Below, one piece after another: positions 44,906-56,040 of a DNA stretch of 64,000 nt. Position numbers and translations under genes: made by a program. Where the stretch lies: NCBI GenBank assembly GCA_944989445.1, contig CALYLW010001000.1, positions 309,909-373,908 of the forward strand, written 5' to 3'. Under the pieces are notes generated by a model, which was given only the letters and a program-made list of their open reading frames with translations, was not told the origin of the DNA and did not search any database. Position 1 is the stretch's first letter. Each line of letters opens with the position of its first letter. The DNA comes from Ampullaceana balthica (taxonomy: Eukaryota > Mollusca > Gastropoda > Lymnaeidae).

Positions 44906-45060
44906 CGTCGTAACGCTAGCAACATCCTGTCGAATTGTCTGCTGCTACGACAGTCGTAGCAGCAGTTTCCTGGCTAGCGCTACGACATGTCGTAACACTA
45001 GCAACATCCCGCCGAATCGTCTGCAGCTACGACATGTCGTAACGCTAGCAACATCCAATA
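44906..45060. repeat. Palindromic tandem repeat based on TACGACATGTCGTA
   Basis: Three partial copies of GTCGTAACGCTAGCAACATC (44908, 44988, 45036) alternate with inverted forms. 44939-44965 is a palindrome with 13-bp arms (CTGCTGCTACGAC) and a one-base spacer; TACGACATGTCGTA occurs twice as a perfect 14-bp palindrome. Confidence 0.88.
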
Positions 45061-45127
45061 AAAATAAAACAATAAATCAGTTCCATGACTGACAGACATT
45101 AAAGAAAATAGGTCTAAGAGTACTTAC

Positions 45128-45260
45128 GAAGCGTTGAGTCCTGAGTATTTAAGAACAGTGAAAGAAATATCACTGTGAAAAATATAAATGACAAGAAATT
45201 CAATGAAATCAATGTGGTGGTAGTACCTTTCAATTTCAAACTGAGCGATCGAATAATGGT
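45128..45260 (-). promoter_or_regulatory. Possible non-coding first exon of pirin
   Basis: On the minus strand CAACGCTTC|GTAAGTACT is a strong donor at 45128/45127. Pirin's first coding exon has an upstream acceptor, so a leader exon must exist on this side; this is the best donor seen within 5 kb. The connection is an inference. Confidence 0.25.
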
Positions 45261-45745
45261 GTTCCAAATTTTGCCTCTCAAAAGTAACTTCATAAAATTT
45301 AGTTAGTTTTATATTAGATTAATCATAAATGAATGTAAATAAGCTGCTTTCATTCATAACGAAGTGAGCAACAGCGGTATTTATACCAAAGTCAAGTTGT
45401 TTCCTAAACAAAGCAAGCGATCAAGAATTTTCGCTGAGTAATTGTTTACATCTATTTGATGATATTGCGGGATTTTAAAATAGCATAAAGGGTAGTTACT
45501 CTTTTATTTAGTCATTTTTAAACTGGGGTATAGGCTGTGTGTCTGCTCTCCCTTCTTAAATATCAAATTTAGGTATGAAGAATAAATAAAATTTAATTAT
45601 TAAATCTACCAAAGACCAAGCCATATTGTTTTTAGCATTTAAATAATACCCTATAGTTACGAATAGTATTTTAGTTTTAATAAATACCGAAATTGAATTA
45701 GTTAGTTTAGGCAACTTTAGGGCCATGTTTATCGCTATAGTAAGC

Positions 45746-45966
45746 GTTATTCGCACGGTTTTAGCAGTGCGAATAATGTCCAACATTATCCGCACGGTAA
45801 TATAAATTACACATTTTGGCCGAAATCGAGTGATATCGGCTTTTATTTTGTCTACGCGGGGCGCGTTTTTTTCCCCAACGTGACCAGCCCCTAGAAGACG
45901 CATGCGCCGACGACCCGTGCGGATAATACTCGGCATTATCCCCACGGCCAAAACCGTGGGAATAAT
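45746..45966. repeat. Hairpin array: six ATTATYCSCACGG copies in alternating orientation
   Basis: Copies at 45746-45758, 45765-45777 (inverted), 45785-45797, 45915-45927 (inverted), 45935-45947 and 45953-45965 (inverted) form three inverted pairs. 785-797 and 915-927 are perfect complements. It is bounded by nothing obviously duplicated. A MITE with subterminal hairpins is the simplest reading; a protein-binding cluster is possible. Confidence 0.8.
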
Positions 45967-47350
45967 CACTTCGTTTATCTATTTAACTCCAGACATGAGT
46001 TTAATTATAATTTTTTATTGTTTATGTACCTTTCAAAACTTAGAACTAAAAACGTAAGCTACACTAGTTAGTGCCACGGCGAAAGTGGAATCATAATCTA
46101 CATACAATGCAAGAAACGACATCAAAAAGTGAAGCTGAAGCAATTATCGACTTACACATGACATTAACAAAGCAACAACTGTTAAAACTGTTTAAAATAT
46201 ACAGTCTTAAACACATAAAAAAGAGAATTCCGAAAATGATATTTGCGGTGATTTCATAACCAATCAGCAAAGTTAAAAACAACTCTTGAAGGACAATGAA
46301 AGAAGAACTTTGTGACAGTGGACACACACTCTTCTCCACGGAGCTCATTCTGTACTTGACAGACCTGACCCAACCATCCCCTTCTATCAACTAACAACAA
46401 ATATACACAAAGATGCCATTGATAGCATTCACTACCGCTGCTGGTGCAGAAAATCCAAATCAAACAAACTTTGAAACAAGATGAGATTACGATTATAAAA
46501 AACGAAACAGACACAACAACGAGAAGAAAAAGGGGACGTGGTAAATGATTTAGTGTAGTGACATACCTAAAACAAAAGTAATAAAACTTCGAATGAGTAT
46601 TTAAACGCAATTTTCGAAAAGAATTTCCGATTTTTTTATTCAAGTTAAATCATTCTAGATTATATTAAAATTCATTTCAAATCTGTAATTCTGAAACTAA
46701 AAAAAATATGACGTCATATCCCCTCACGCTACATCACACCAAGAATGTGTCAATATAATGCGCACCACGCAACAATCTAACAAAAGCATTCACAAAGCGA
46801 GAAAACCCCATTAACTATCATTCTAGTATTTCTAGATTAAATTAATTTCAAATCAATAATTTTGAAAGTAAACAAAACAATAGCTTTCAAAAATTGCTGC
46901 TAAAATTACGGGAGTCGAACGAAAAGACATTTTTCAAAAATCCTTCTCCAACATTGTTATAAATATTATTAGCTATCTTTTCGCGTTTATTTCAACCTGA
47001 TAGATGTTATGGTTGGCGAGGAATTGACAAAATACTGATATTTTAAACGTTTTTTTTTGTGTTGGATTTTCCAGGAAATCCAGTAAACCTTTTCGGTATT
47101 TTTTGGCCGTTGCACATTCTTGGGACCTCCTTAGCATATTTGCAAAAGACCCAAACCCTCTATCTGGTATGGTTCTGGAGGAGTTGCATGTACAAGCTCG
47201 ACAGACATTTCAAATATATACACAGAAAACGTAAATTGACAAAAGTAAGTTTTGCTACAGATTGCGTGAGGAAACGTTATTGGACAAAAATATGTAATGA
47301 TACATCACTAAAATGGGAGTGGGGACAGGAATAGTGGTGAAATAGTTGGG
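45967..47350. other. Gene-free stretch
   Basis: Several overlapping open frames on both strands (46071-46643, 47059-47334) show no domain I can name and no splice-linked continuation. Left unannotated. Confidence 0.35.
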
Positions 47351-47575
47351 CTTAGAGGTCTTCCATAAATGACGTCACGCGCCTAGGGAGGGAGGGGGTC
47401 AAGCATTTTTGACTATGAATGACAATGGGGAGGGGGGGGGGTAAAAATGTGACGTCACATAAATAAAACAAAATCGCACAACTTTAAATACAATTTCCAC
47501 TTAAGTAATTCATTGCTTGCAATTTATTTAATGACGTTTTAAATAGCTTCACACGTCATACGATGTGTACGGATC
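47351..47575. mobile_element. GGCCGTCC-family fragment
   Basis: GGTCTTCCATAAATGACGTC, then a G-rich tract, AATGTGACGTCACATAAATA and CAATTTATTTAATGACGTTT; the distal half is missing. Confidence 0.7.
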
Positions 47576-48266
47576 GCGAAAATTTATCAAATAAAAAAAT
47601 TTCTTTTGAAATATTCTCTGTGAAATACTTTTAACACGAAAATGCTTGAGAAGAAACTGTCAAAGGGAAATAAAATAAAGTTATGACAAACTACAAGGTA
47701 TTTTCATACAACTTTTCCCTCTGAACCTGAATGAAAAATCATAAAACACAAAAAAGATTTAGGTTCTTTGAATGAATCAATGACAGGAAGTTAACGAGTC
47801 CTTAAAATACGCCGACATTATTTAGTGACCAGTTGAGACAAGACATTTGTATAAAAAAAAATCTACCCCCTCCCCCTTCACATTCCTTCCTCCACTCACA
47901 TCGCGACCATGTTAAAATAGTGCCTAGTCTTAAAAAAACATTTAAATGTATATTTTAGTTTTTCAAAGATATTTACTGTAATAACAAAAAATAAATGAAA
48001 GTTGAAAAAAACAAAATTTTAAATTAAAATCTGGACAAAACAAATGGTTGAAAATAATTTGGGCTTGATTTAAATTTTAAAAGTTAAAGGTTTGGTTTGT
48101 AAATGGTTGGTGATGTAATAACTGTTACCACCCGCCCACAGGTGTTGAAAAAATTTAACAAACTCGCGCCCTTTCTTGTGTAGGCCTAGCATATAAACTG
48201 ATTTTAATAAGACATACAAAGTTGTCAGTATGTAAAGTTTATCAATTAAAAAGTTATTACCGCCGC
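47576..48266. other. AT-rich spacer
   Basis: Nothing recognised. Confidence 0.4.
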
Positions 48267-48455
48267 CAATGTTCCCTTTAAGCTGCGTAGTTGCGCGGCC
48301 GCGCAGTTCTCTGGCCGACGCCACGCAACGTTTTTGAAAAACCGCTCAGCAAATTGTGTAGTATTGCACACAAAAAATGGATGCTTTGCAACTTTCCTCA
48401 CGACTTTTTTTTAAAAACTTTGCACACGAACCAACGCACCTTATAGGGAACATTG
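48267..48455. mobile_element. hAT-type MITE with perfect 8-bp duplication
   Basis: 189 bp, CAATGTTCCCTTTAAGCTGC to TTATAGGGAACATTG, flanked exactly by ACCGCCGC on both sides (48259-48266 and 48456-48463). It defines the family also found at 39096-39590. Confidence 0.93.
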
Positions 48456-48761
48456 ACCGCCGCTTAGCGGACATCAACATTCAAGCTGCTGGGTCCTGTG
48501 ACCTGACTGAACGTGACGTCATTGTTGTTGACATTTTGTTTGAACGTTCAGACTACTGTAGGAATAAAAGTTTGTAGAGCACAATAGTATGTGTTGGAAG
48601 TATGCTGTTAGCTACTGTGTGAAATGAGGTGAATGGATGGTGGCTAGGTTGCGTTCTATAGCCGTCACTAAGCCGTCACGACCGAGAAAATTATGCGGCG
48701 TTTTGGAGGAGTACCCGCGCATGCAGATTTTTTCAACAATATTGACAGCGCTAGTTACTAT

Positions 48762-48872
48762 TAGGAATGTACCGGATTTCGGATCCAGCAAATCCAGAAT
48801 CCGGCCATTTTTAAAAATTTGGCTGAATTTCACTTCATAATTCCGGCCAAATCCGGCTGGCCAGAAGATCCA
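48762..48872. mobile_element. Partial MITE with GTGTAC ends
   Basis: TAGGAATGTACCGGATTTCG, AATCCGGCCATTTTT, TTTCACTTCATAATTCCGGC: the left two thirds of the 7750-7910 family (opposite orientation), cut off by the TA microsatellite. Confidence 0.75.
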
Positions 48873-48873
48873 T

Positions 48874-48976
<103 letters not shown>

Positions 48977-49289
48977 GGCTGCGGAAATTAACGATTAATT
49001 TCTCGATTAAACGTTAAAATTTTTTATCGATTAAAATGATTTTAATCGATAAAAATTCGATTAAAATTAAAGAAACTATTTATAATATTTTTAATTTTTT
49101 TATTAATAAATAATTAATTATTAATAATTAATAATAATTTATATATTTTTACGTACAAACTTCTCCCGCGTAATATTATAATTTATTTTATTACTTTACG
49201 TGGACCAGCAGACGTCAACTAAATAAAATATTTAAACAATCTTTTTTTAAAAAGAACACGCTTTTAACATAATCACTACTTTTAGTTAT

Positions 49290-51560
49290 GTCTCATATAT
49301 AAGGGATTTATAGTCAAAAACTTTTTACAGCTATTTTTAAATCCCTTATATTAACTTCACCGCCGTCTCTGTCTTGGGCTCGCGGTCGGGAGGGCGGAAA
49401 AACAAAAGTAAAAAAACAAACCCGTAAAAACAAAGTTTTTGACTATAAATCCCTTATATATGAGACATAACTAACAGTATTGATTATTTTCAAACATTTA
49501 CAGACTGAATCTGTCTTAACACAAGTTTGCTTCATAACCCTAGGGGGGAGGGGTGGGTGGGAGGGGGAGAGGGGAAAAGTCTGGTCACCGATTCGCTTGA
49601 CCGAGCTCAGAGTGACACGTAAAATGTAAACAAAAGCGCACCGTCGTTTCGTTGGGTCGCCTCAATGCTCAAACTTTCACGTGGCAAAAAAACAATAACA
49701 AATCGTGAATTTAAATTACATACCTCATATAGGGATAAACTAAAAATGCAGTAATTTAATTACGGTACGTTCGATCGATCTGAAATTTTGATACGATGCA
49801 TTGTTAGGTCAGACGGGTCCGTGTGCCAAATTTCAGTTCGATCGGATCATGGGAAGTGGGTCATTTTTGACTTCTGTTTTTCCGCCCGCCCGCCCGCCGA
49901 GCCCAAGACAGAGAGAGAGAGAGAGACGGCCGCGAAGTTAATATGAGGGATTTAAATAAACAAACCCGTAAAAACAAAGTTTTTGACTATAAATCCCTTA
50001 TATATGAGACATAACTAACAGTATTGATTATTTTCAAACATTTACAGACTGACACCGAGTGATGTCCCTTGTCTTTAATAAATGGGGGTGGGATGTGAGG
50101 GGGTGTCGGCACGACGGTCGGCGTCAACACGACGGTCGGCGTCAACTCAAACTCACGTGGAACTGGCAGGAAAAAAAACAATAACAAACCGTGAATTTTG
50201 AATTACATACCTCATATAAGGATAAACTAAAAATGCTATAATTTCATTACGGTACGTTCGATCGATCTGAAATTTTGATACGATGCATTGTTAGGTCAGA
50301 CGGGTCCGTGTGCCAAATTTCAGTTTGATCGGATCATGGGAAGTGGGTCATTTTTTACTTCTGTTTTTCCGCCCGCCGAGCCCAAGACAGACAGACAGAG
50401 AGAGAGAGAGAGACGCCGGTGAAGTTAATATAAGGGATTTAAAAATGACCCACTTCCCATGACGCCATTGAGCTGAAATTTGGCACGTAGGCTCGTGTCA
50501 ACTAACAATGCATCATATCAAAATTTCAGATCGATCAAACGTACAGTTATTAAATTAATGCATTTTAAGTTTATCTATATAAACTAAATGTAGCGGTCGC
50601 TATTGTTTACATTTTACGGGTCACTTGACTTCACGCCAGCCATCGATGACCACATCTCGTGGAGGAGGATTTCACTCAGTCTTAGGCTGTAAATATTTGT
50701 CGCGTTGGAACATAATCAATACTTTAAGTTCTGTCTCATTTATAAGGGATTTATAGTCAAAAACTTTGTTTTTACGGGGTTTTCTTGATTAAATCCCTTA
50801 TATTAACTTCAAAATCTTGTCTTCATCTCTTCGTACGTCGGTCAGGCGGAAAAAAAAGAGTACAAAATGACCCACTTCCCGTCATGCCATCGAGGTGAAA
50901 TTTGGCACATAGACTCGACTCACCTAACAATGCATCGTATAAAAAATTCAGACCGATCAAATGTACCATAATTAAATTAATGCATTTTTAGTTTATCTAT
51001 ATAAACTATATGTAGCGGTCACTATCGTTTACATTTTACGGGTCACTTGACTTCACGCCAGCCAGAGGTGAACACATCTCGTGTTTTAACCAGGTATACC
51101 GGCGTACTTTTGTTTACATTTTGCGTGTCACGCTGAGCTCGGTCCAACGATCGGTGACAAGACCTTTCCCCCCCCCCTCCCCCCCCCCGGGTTAAAAGCA
51201 AACGGGCGTTAAGACAGATTCAGTCTGTAAATATTTGTCGCGTTTAAACATAATGAATACTCTTAGTTATGTCTCATATATAAAGGATTTATAGTCAAAA
51301 ACTTTGTTTTTACGAGGTTGTTTTATTTAACTCTATTTTTTTAATACCAAACACCTCATAAGCGCCCGCCCAACGTTTTATACCACGGTGATGTGTTCAC
51401 GTGGTGAAGTCATAGACGTCAACAAGGCAGACGGGTACCGATGCTTATATAAAGATAAACTAAAAATGCAATAATTTAACTACGGTACATTCGATCGATC
51501 TGAAATTTTGAAACTATGCATTATCATCCAAGATCTATCTGTGATAACATTTTGAGATCT
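49290..51560. repeat. Cluster of a dispersed repeat in alternating orientation
   Basis: The string CATATATAAGGGATTTATAG, then TCAAAAACTTTG, occurs near 49290, 50740 and 51270, and inverted near 49440 and 49980. The string GATCGGATCATGGGAAGTGG occurs near 49840 and 50330, and related CCACTTCCCATGACGCCAT inverted at 50450 and 50870. Purine GA runs (49913-49926, 50393-50413) sit between. Copies are a few hundred bases, inverted relative to neighbours, consistent with a MITE family inserting beside itself. Confidence 0.7.
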
Positions 51561-51655
51561 CTAGGACCATCAGAAGTGGTTTAATTTTACGTTTCAAGAT
51601 TTGATGGATGGATACAACATACAAACAGTGTGACTTTAATAAAAGCGTGTAAAAA
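51440..51655. repeat. Direct repeat, copy A (with 52265-52475)
   Basis: About 200 bp including CTGAAATTTTGAAACTATGC, GACCATCAGAAGTGGTTTAA and CATACAAACAGTGTGACTTT is repeated in direct orientation at 52265-52475, where it runs straight into the BED ORF start. Confidence 0.85.
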
Positions 51656-51690
51656 AGCGTGTAATAAAATAATGTAAAAAAAATCTTTTT

Positions 51691-51859
51691 TAAAAAAGGA
51701 CACGCTTTTATTTTACACATAGAAAGTGCACTAAAAAGAAGAAAATAAAATGTTTCTATGAAAACAGGGGAAATCGGTGAACCTATCTACTGCACATAAA
51801 AAGCGTGTTCTTCTTTTTAGTGCACTTTCTATATGTAAATAAAAGTGTGTCCTTTTTTA
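51691..51859. repeat. Inverted repeat with 50-bp arms
   Basis: Left arm 51691-51743 (AAAAGGACACGCTTTTATTT, GAAAGTGCACTAAAAAGAAG) and right arm 51809-51859 are reverse complements with few differences, around a 65-bp loop. GCGTGT boxes also occur outside the arms. Likely MITE or subterminal hairpin. Confidence 0.88.
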
Positions 51860-52264
51860 AAAAAAAAGCTTTTTTTACAATCTTTTATTTTCTACTTTTT
51901 AGTATCAACATTTTTTAAATTGATTTTTCGACCTTATCAATTCAATTTAATTAGTTAAACTTCATTGTCAATAGCTTAAATGTGATAGTGGAAAAAAGAA
52001 AGATTATTCATTACAAATTTATGTATAATACAAAAAAAAACAACAACATTTTCCCTAACTGAAAATTGAACCTCGTACCCCCATGTCGGCAATCGATCAC
52101 GCTTATGTTTCGGCCAGCAAGACTTGATGTTGATAGTACTTTTTAATGTTATAATAAAAACTCTTTACTACCCACATCTGACGTCAACACATTGAGATTA
52201 ATTGTATCACTCTAGGGCGAATTGAGGCATGGTTCATTGACGCGAGTGATAATATTTTATATAG

Positions 52265-52475
52265 AAAAAAACTAAAAACTAAAAGTGCATTTATTTAATT
52301 ACGGTACATTTGATCGATCTGAAATTTTGATACAATGCATTGTCATCCACGATCCATATGTGGTAGAATTTTGAGATCTCTATGACCATCAGAAGTGGTT
52401 TAATTTTACATTACAAGATTTGAAGGAATGATGGATGGTTACAACATACAAACAGTGTGACTTAAATAAAAGCGT
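52265..52475. repeat. Direct repeat, copy B
   Basis: Same ~200-bp unit as 51440-51655, roughly nine in ten bases alike by eye. It ends AAAAGCGTGTGAAA immediately before the ATG at 52482. Confidence 0.85.
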
Positions 52476-52721
52476 GTGAAAATGGCTGACAGCATCAGCG
52501 CAGTTAAATTTAAACATATAACTAGAAAGTTGAGCAAAAATTTTGTTTTTAAGCTAATTGCGGATGGCAAAGTCGAAGATGGTGGAAAAGTTTACTGTGT
52601 TCACTGCCATAAACAATTCTCTTTTAAAGGATCAAATACATCGCTGACGTTTCACCTTCAGCACAAACATCCGATCAAGTATCAACACATTGTCATAAAA
52701 TTTAGTTCAAAATATTCTTAA
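52476..52721 (+). CDS. BED-type zinc-finger ORF (hAT transposase N-terminus or relic)
   Basis: Eighty-one codons. YCVHCHKQFSFKGSNTSLTF followed by HLQHKHP gives the CxxC...HxxxxH arrangement of BED fingers, found at the N-terminus of hAT transposases and their domesticated ZBED derivatives. The ORF stops at KFSSKYS with no catalytic domain after it, so it is a truncated transposase, or a first exon whose continuation I cannot see. CGATTAA-type hAT ends surround it. Confidence 0.65.
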   Translation: MKMADSISAVKFKHITRKLSKNFVFKLIADGKVEDGGKVYCVHCHKQFSFKGSNTSLTFHLQHKHPIKYQHIVIKFSSKYS

Positions 52722-52880
52722 TTTTCAATGTCCGTGAGAAATGATCAGTTTAATGACGTCATACATTTCTATTTTTGGCTTTAATCGAAATTATCGATTA
52801 ATTAATCGATACTTTTTCAAAAGTAAACGATTAAATTTAAATTAATATAATTATAATTAATATATATATATATATATATA

Positions 52881-53013
52881 ACGGCTCCGGCAATTCCGGG
52901 ATTCGGCCATTTTTGCAAATACGACTTCGGCTTCGGCGGCAGGATTTCACTTCATAATCTGTCAGAATCCGGCTCCGGCCAGATTTTAAAAAATTTAATC
53001 TTGTACACCCCTA
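52881..53013. mobile_element. Partial MITE with GTGTAC ends
   Basis: GATTCGGCCATTTTTGCAAA, GGATTTCACTTCATAATCTG and the right end AATCTTGTACACCCCTA; lacks its left 20 bp or so. Same family as 7750-7910 and 48762-48872. Confidence 0.75.
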
Positions 53014-53109
53014 TTTACGATATTAAAAAGTTTGCAGACTTACATTAAATACAGATGTAAATGTAAAAAAAAATTGAAACATGATTATTTTCAATTAGAA
53101 AATACGGCT

Positions 53110-53247
53110 TTTAGGGGGGAGATCAAAACTTTGTGACGTAATATTGGAGAGGGGGGGTGTCTAAGTTTTTGTGACGAAGTGTGACGAAGGGTGAGGGGTA
53201 AAAAATCGGCAAAATTGCGTTACGTCATTTATGCACGGCTCCTTATC
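53110..53247. mobile_element. GGCCGTCC-family right-end fragment
   Basis: TAGGGGGGAGATCAAAACTT, GTCTAAGTTTTTGTGACGAA and TTACGTCATTTATGCACGGC, then TCCTTA. Left part missing. Confidence 0.75.
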
Positions 53248-53857
53248 AGGAAGATGAGTATTCCAGTATATGTCCATTCAAGATTTAAAAAGTCTAATAA
53301 AATATCCTAAAAGACACGAAAGCCAACCTTTGCAGCAACGTGCGTACTTTTATTTTCAAGGTGTACACTCTTTTTGGGTTCTGCCCCCTTTGAGCTCTTG
53401 ACTTCCAATGGTTTCTGCTATTTCAGTTTCATTTTATAAACTATTTTCTTGAACAAATTATATCCATCTCCGGCCCATGGCCATATAGTTTGCAGTGGTC
53501 GCTGCAGATACAAAGCGTTGTTCTTAGAGCGTCACCCTACGGGGGTAGCATTCGTATTTTATGTGTTAAGGGTATAATGTAATGTTTTTATTTTAAAAAA
53601 AAATATTAAAAAAAAATCAAAGAATCGCTTATTCCACTCAGAGGTTTATCCACATCTTTAAGTTTTCCACCGGATTAACTTAAAACGAATACTACACACA
53701 CATTCCTTGCATGTTGTCAGTTTGAGTTTTCTGACATCACCACAGCGCAATGAGGCGTGAAGGACAAGTTAATTTAAAGTGGCCACTGATGCGTAGAGAG
53801 GGGTTCATACGTCCCCGGGCGCCATTTTTTTTTGTTTGCTGATGAAGGCTTTTCAAA
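53248..53857. other. Gene-free
   Basis: No supported feature; A-runs near 53594-53620. Confidence 0.4.
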
Positions 53858-54112
53858 AAAAAATTAAATCCCTTATATTAACTTGCTTTGTAAGTTTAAT
53901 CGGACATAATTCTTTCACGTGCCAGTTCAGTTCACGCGTTGACGCCGACCGTCGATGTTCACACCCCCTACCGTCCCTGCGCCCGGTTTTAAAACCAGGG
54001 GAGATAATTCTGTTTCAGTCTGTAAATGTCGCGTTTAAACATTATCACTGCTTTTAGTTATGTCTCATATATGAGGGATTTATAGTCAAAAACTTTGTTT
54101 TTACATCTATTT
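53858..54112. repeat. Fragment of the 49-51 kb dispersed repeat
   Basis: AAATCCCTTATATTAACTTG at the left and TTTATAGTCAAAAACTTTGT at the right, the same vocabulary and order as the copies at 49.3-51.5 kb. Confidence 0.7.
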
Positions 54113-54269
54113 TATTGGCGATATCATCTTTGTTTTATGGCGTCCTTTGAGCCTCACTCATACCATATTCAACCATTTTGATTGTATACCCAGACTTATT
54201 GCAGCCCCACCCCAATTACACCCACAGCGGACACACGTCTTCTCGTGGCTGAACATTTGGCACCAGGAA

Positions 54270-54362
54270 TTAATGTGTAATGATGGAATCAATGTGTAAT
54301 GATGGAATGAATGTGTAATGATGGAATCAATGTGTAATGATGGAATCAATGTGTAATGATGG
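54270..54362. repeat. 19-bp tandem repeat (5 units)
   Basis: Units AATGTGTAATGATGGAATC with one AATG variant. Confidence 0.95.
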
Positions 54363-54455
54363 TTCAACGGTTTTCATCAAGCCAAACATTGTCGCTTTCT
54401 GAAATTTAAAAAAAACCACACTTTGTTTACGGTTTAATAAAGACATCAGTTATTC

Positions 54456-54610
54456 GTGGCCACACCCACACAGACACCCACCCACCAACACAGACAAACA
54501 TCCACACAGACACACACCAACACACCCACATCCACACAGACACACACCAACACACCCACACCCACACACATCCACACTCCCATACAGACAAAAATTCAGT
54601 CACCCACACA
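54456..54610. repeat. CA-rich low-complexity tract
   Basis: Degenerate ACACCCACACAGACACCAAC phrases with a 36-bp internal duplication (CATCCACACAGACACACACC and neighbours). Peptides read from it are artefacts. Confidence 0.85.
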
Positions 54611-55183
54611 CCTCCCTTTCACCAATCAATTGAAACTATTTTTTATCTTCTCATCTCTTGTATAGCACCCTTTGTCAGGCAACAGCTTCAGTTTTAAAAA
54701 TCTTTTCAAGCTACAAGTTAAACAAATTAAAACCCATATCGCTTAGTACAGTGAATAGTGTGAGTGTAGTTCAGTACTTTGAGAAGAAAATCCCAACTTG
54801 TAATTATTACTAAAGGGATATAACATCTTTAATAAAATATTTGAATAAATATATGAGTTAACTCCCTTTAATAACAGGAGTAATCGTTTAATCGTTACTA
54901 TCCCTTGTACAGAATGTCTCTCCTCTCTTCTCCCCACACCTTGCTTGCCATGGTGCCCACGTTCACATTTAAAGGATATCATATTTATACCAAATTTCGT
55001 ACAAGATACTGGACACTGGATAATGAATATTCTCAATTTACTTGGAACATTAGAGATTACATGCATGTGCAACTGGAAGAGCATTCTATTGAACTTCTAA
55101 AGGCTTCACCTTGACTATATACACACATAATCTCTACACCAAATTTAAACAAATGAGATCGCAATAAAACATATTATCAATAT
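54611..55183. other. Gene-free
   Basis: TACTAAAGGGATATAACATC (54810) and GAGTTAACTCCCTTTAATAA (54856) form a loose inverted pair, possibly a small MITE. No gene. Confidence 0.35.
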
Positions 55184-55768
55184 CAGGGGCGGATTAAGAC
55201 TGCACGGGGCCCCTGGCTGCAATTCAAACCGGGGCCCTATCCAGCCAGTGTACCTTTAGGTAAAATGATTGCTAGCTGCTAATATAAGACTGTAACTTGT
55301 AAATATTCATCCAAAATGATTATTCATGAAAAAACCGAAGTTCGAAGAAATAACTTTTTGCCAGAATCCTAAAATTGAGTGTAAAAGACAATTTAGAAAT
55401 TTAAAAAAACACATGAAAAAAAAATTCACACCCAACCCGGGGATCGAACCCGCCACCGTTTGCACCATAAGCCTAAGTACTGCACATTGGGCCACGAGAG
55501 CTCATTTAAGTTTGTCAATTTAAAATATATATAATATTATTTAATAATTTCTGTTATGGAGCGTATCAAATCAGGTTTTTTTGACTGCTAAGAATATCGT
55601 GTGGGAAAAGAGATCATTTTAATAGATAAGATTTTATTAATGTATCATATTTTCAGCAATTCATGTATACATTTGTCCACATTTATTATAAAATATGCTA
55701 AGTTTGGGGGCCCTAAATCATCGGGGGCCCCTGGCTTTAGCCCGTTCAGCCCCCCCCCTTAATCCGCC
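55184..55768. mobile_element. Non-autonomous element with GGGGCGGATTAAG ends
   Basis: Starts CAGGGGCGGATTAAGACTGC and ends CTTAATCCGCC, an inverted end pair; GGGGCCCCTGGCT occurs subterminally on both sides (about 55205 and 55722). A tRNA-like SINE segment is nested inside. Confidence 0.7.
55425..55503 (-). repeat. tRNA-derived SINE-like segment
   Basis: On the minus strand CTCTCGTGGCCCAATGTGCA resembles an A-box region and GGGTTCGATCCCCGGGTTGG a B box, about 45 bp apart. No acceptor stem can form, so it is not a working tRNA gene. The VAGSIPG peptide is a known type of translation artefact from such repeats. Confidence 0.55.
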
Positions 55769-56040
55769 ATAGTCATAGATCAATATACATAATTCAAGTT
55801 GTCTGTATGTATGTATGTATGAAATAATGCTGTTAGGTGGCGCTGCGATCGATTTTGTTCAATAGTGCGCACCAAATTACTGCACCAAAAATAACACTTT
55901 TCGAACGTTCCGCATAAAATTGTTCAATATCATAATAAATTAATCAAATAAACATAAAGAAAATAAATGAAAGTTCGGTATTACGTTATTTTTTAATCTG
56001 ATGTGTATTTATTTTGAAAACTTCCGTCATTTTTGACGGG
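55769..56040. other. Gene-free spacer
   Basis: GTATGTATGTATGTATGA run near 55806; otherwise nothing. Confidence 0.4.

Noticed and set aside
46071..46643. Overlapping frames of 62-129 codons on both strands
   Set aside because: No recognised domain, no splice partners, low-complexity hydrophobic content on the minus strand.
54905..55114. 69-codon plus-strand frame
   Set aside because: No domain; overlaps a frame on the other strand and an apparent dispersed repeat.
55425..55503. Possible tRNA gene from the B box GGTTCGATCCC
   Set aside because: No acceptor stem or credible cloverleaf; treated as SINE-derived.
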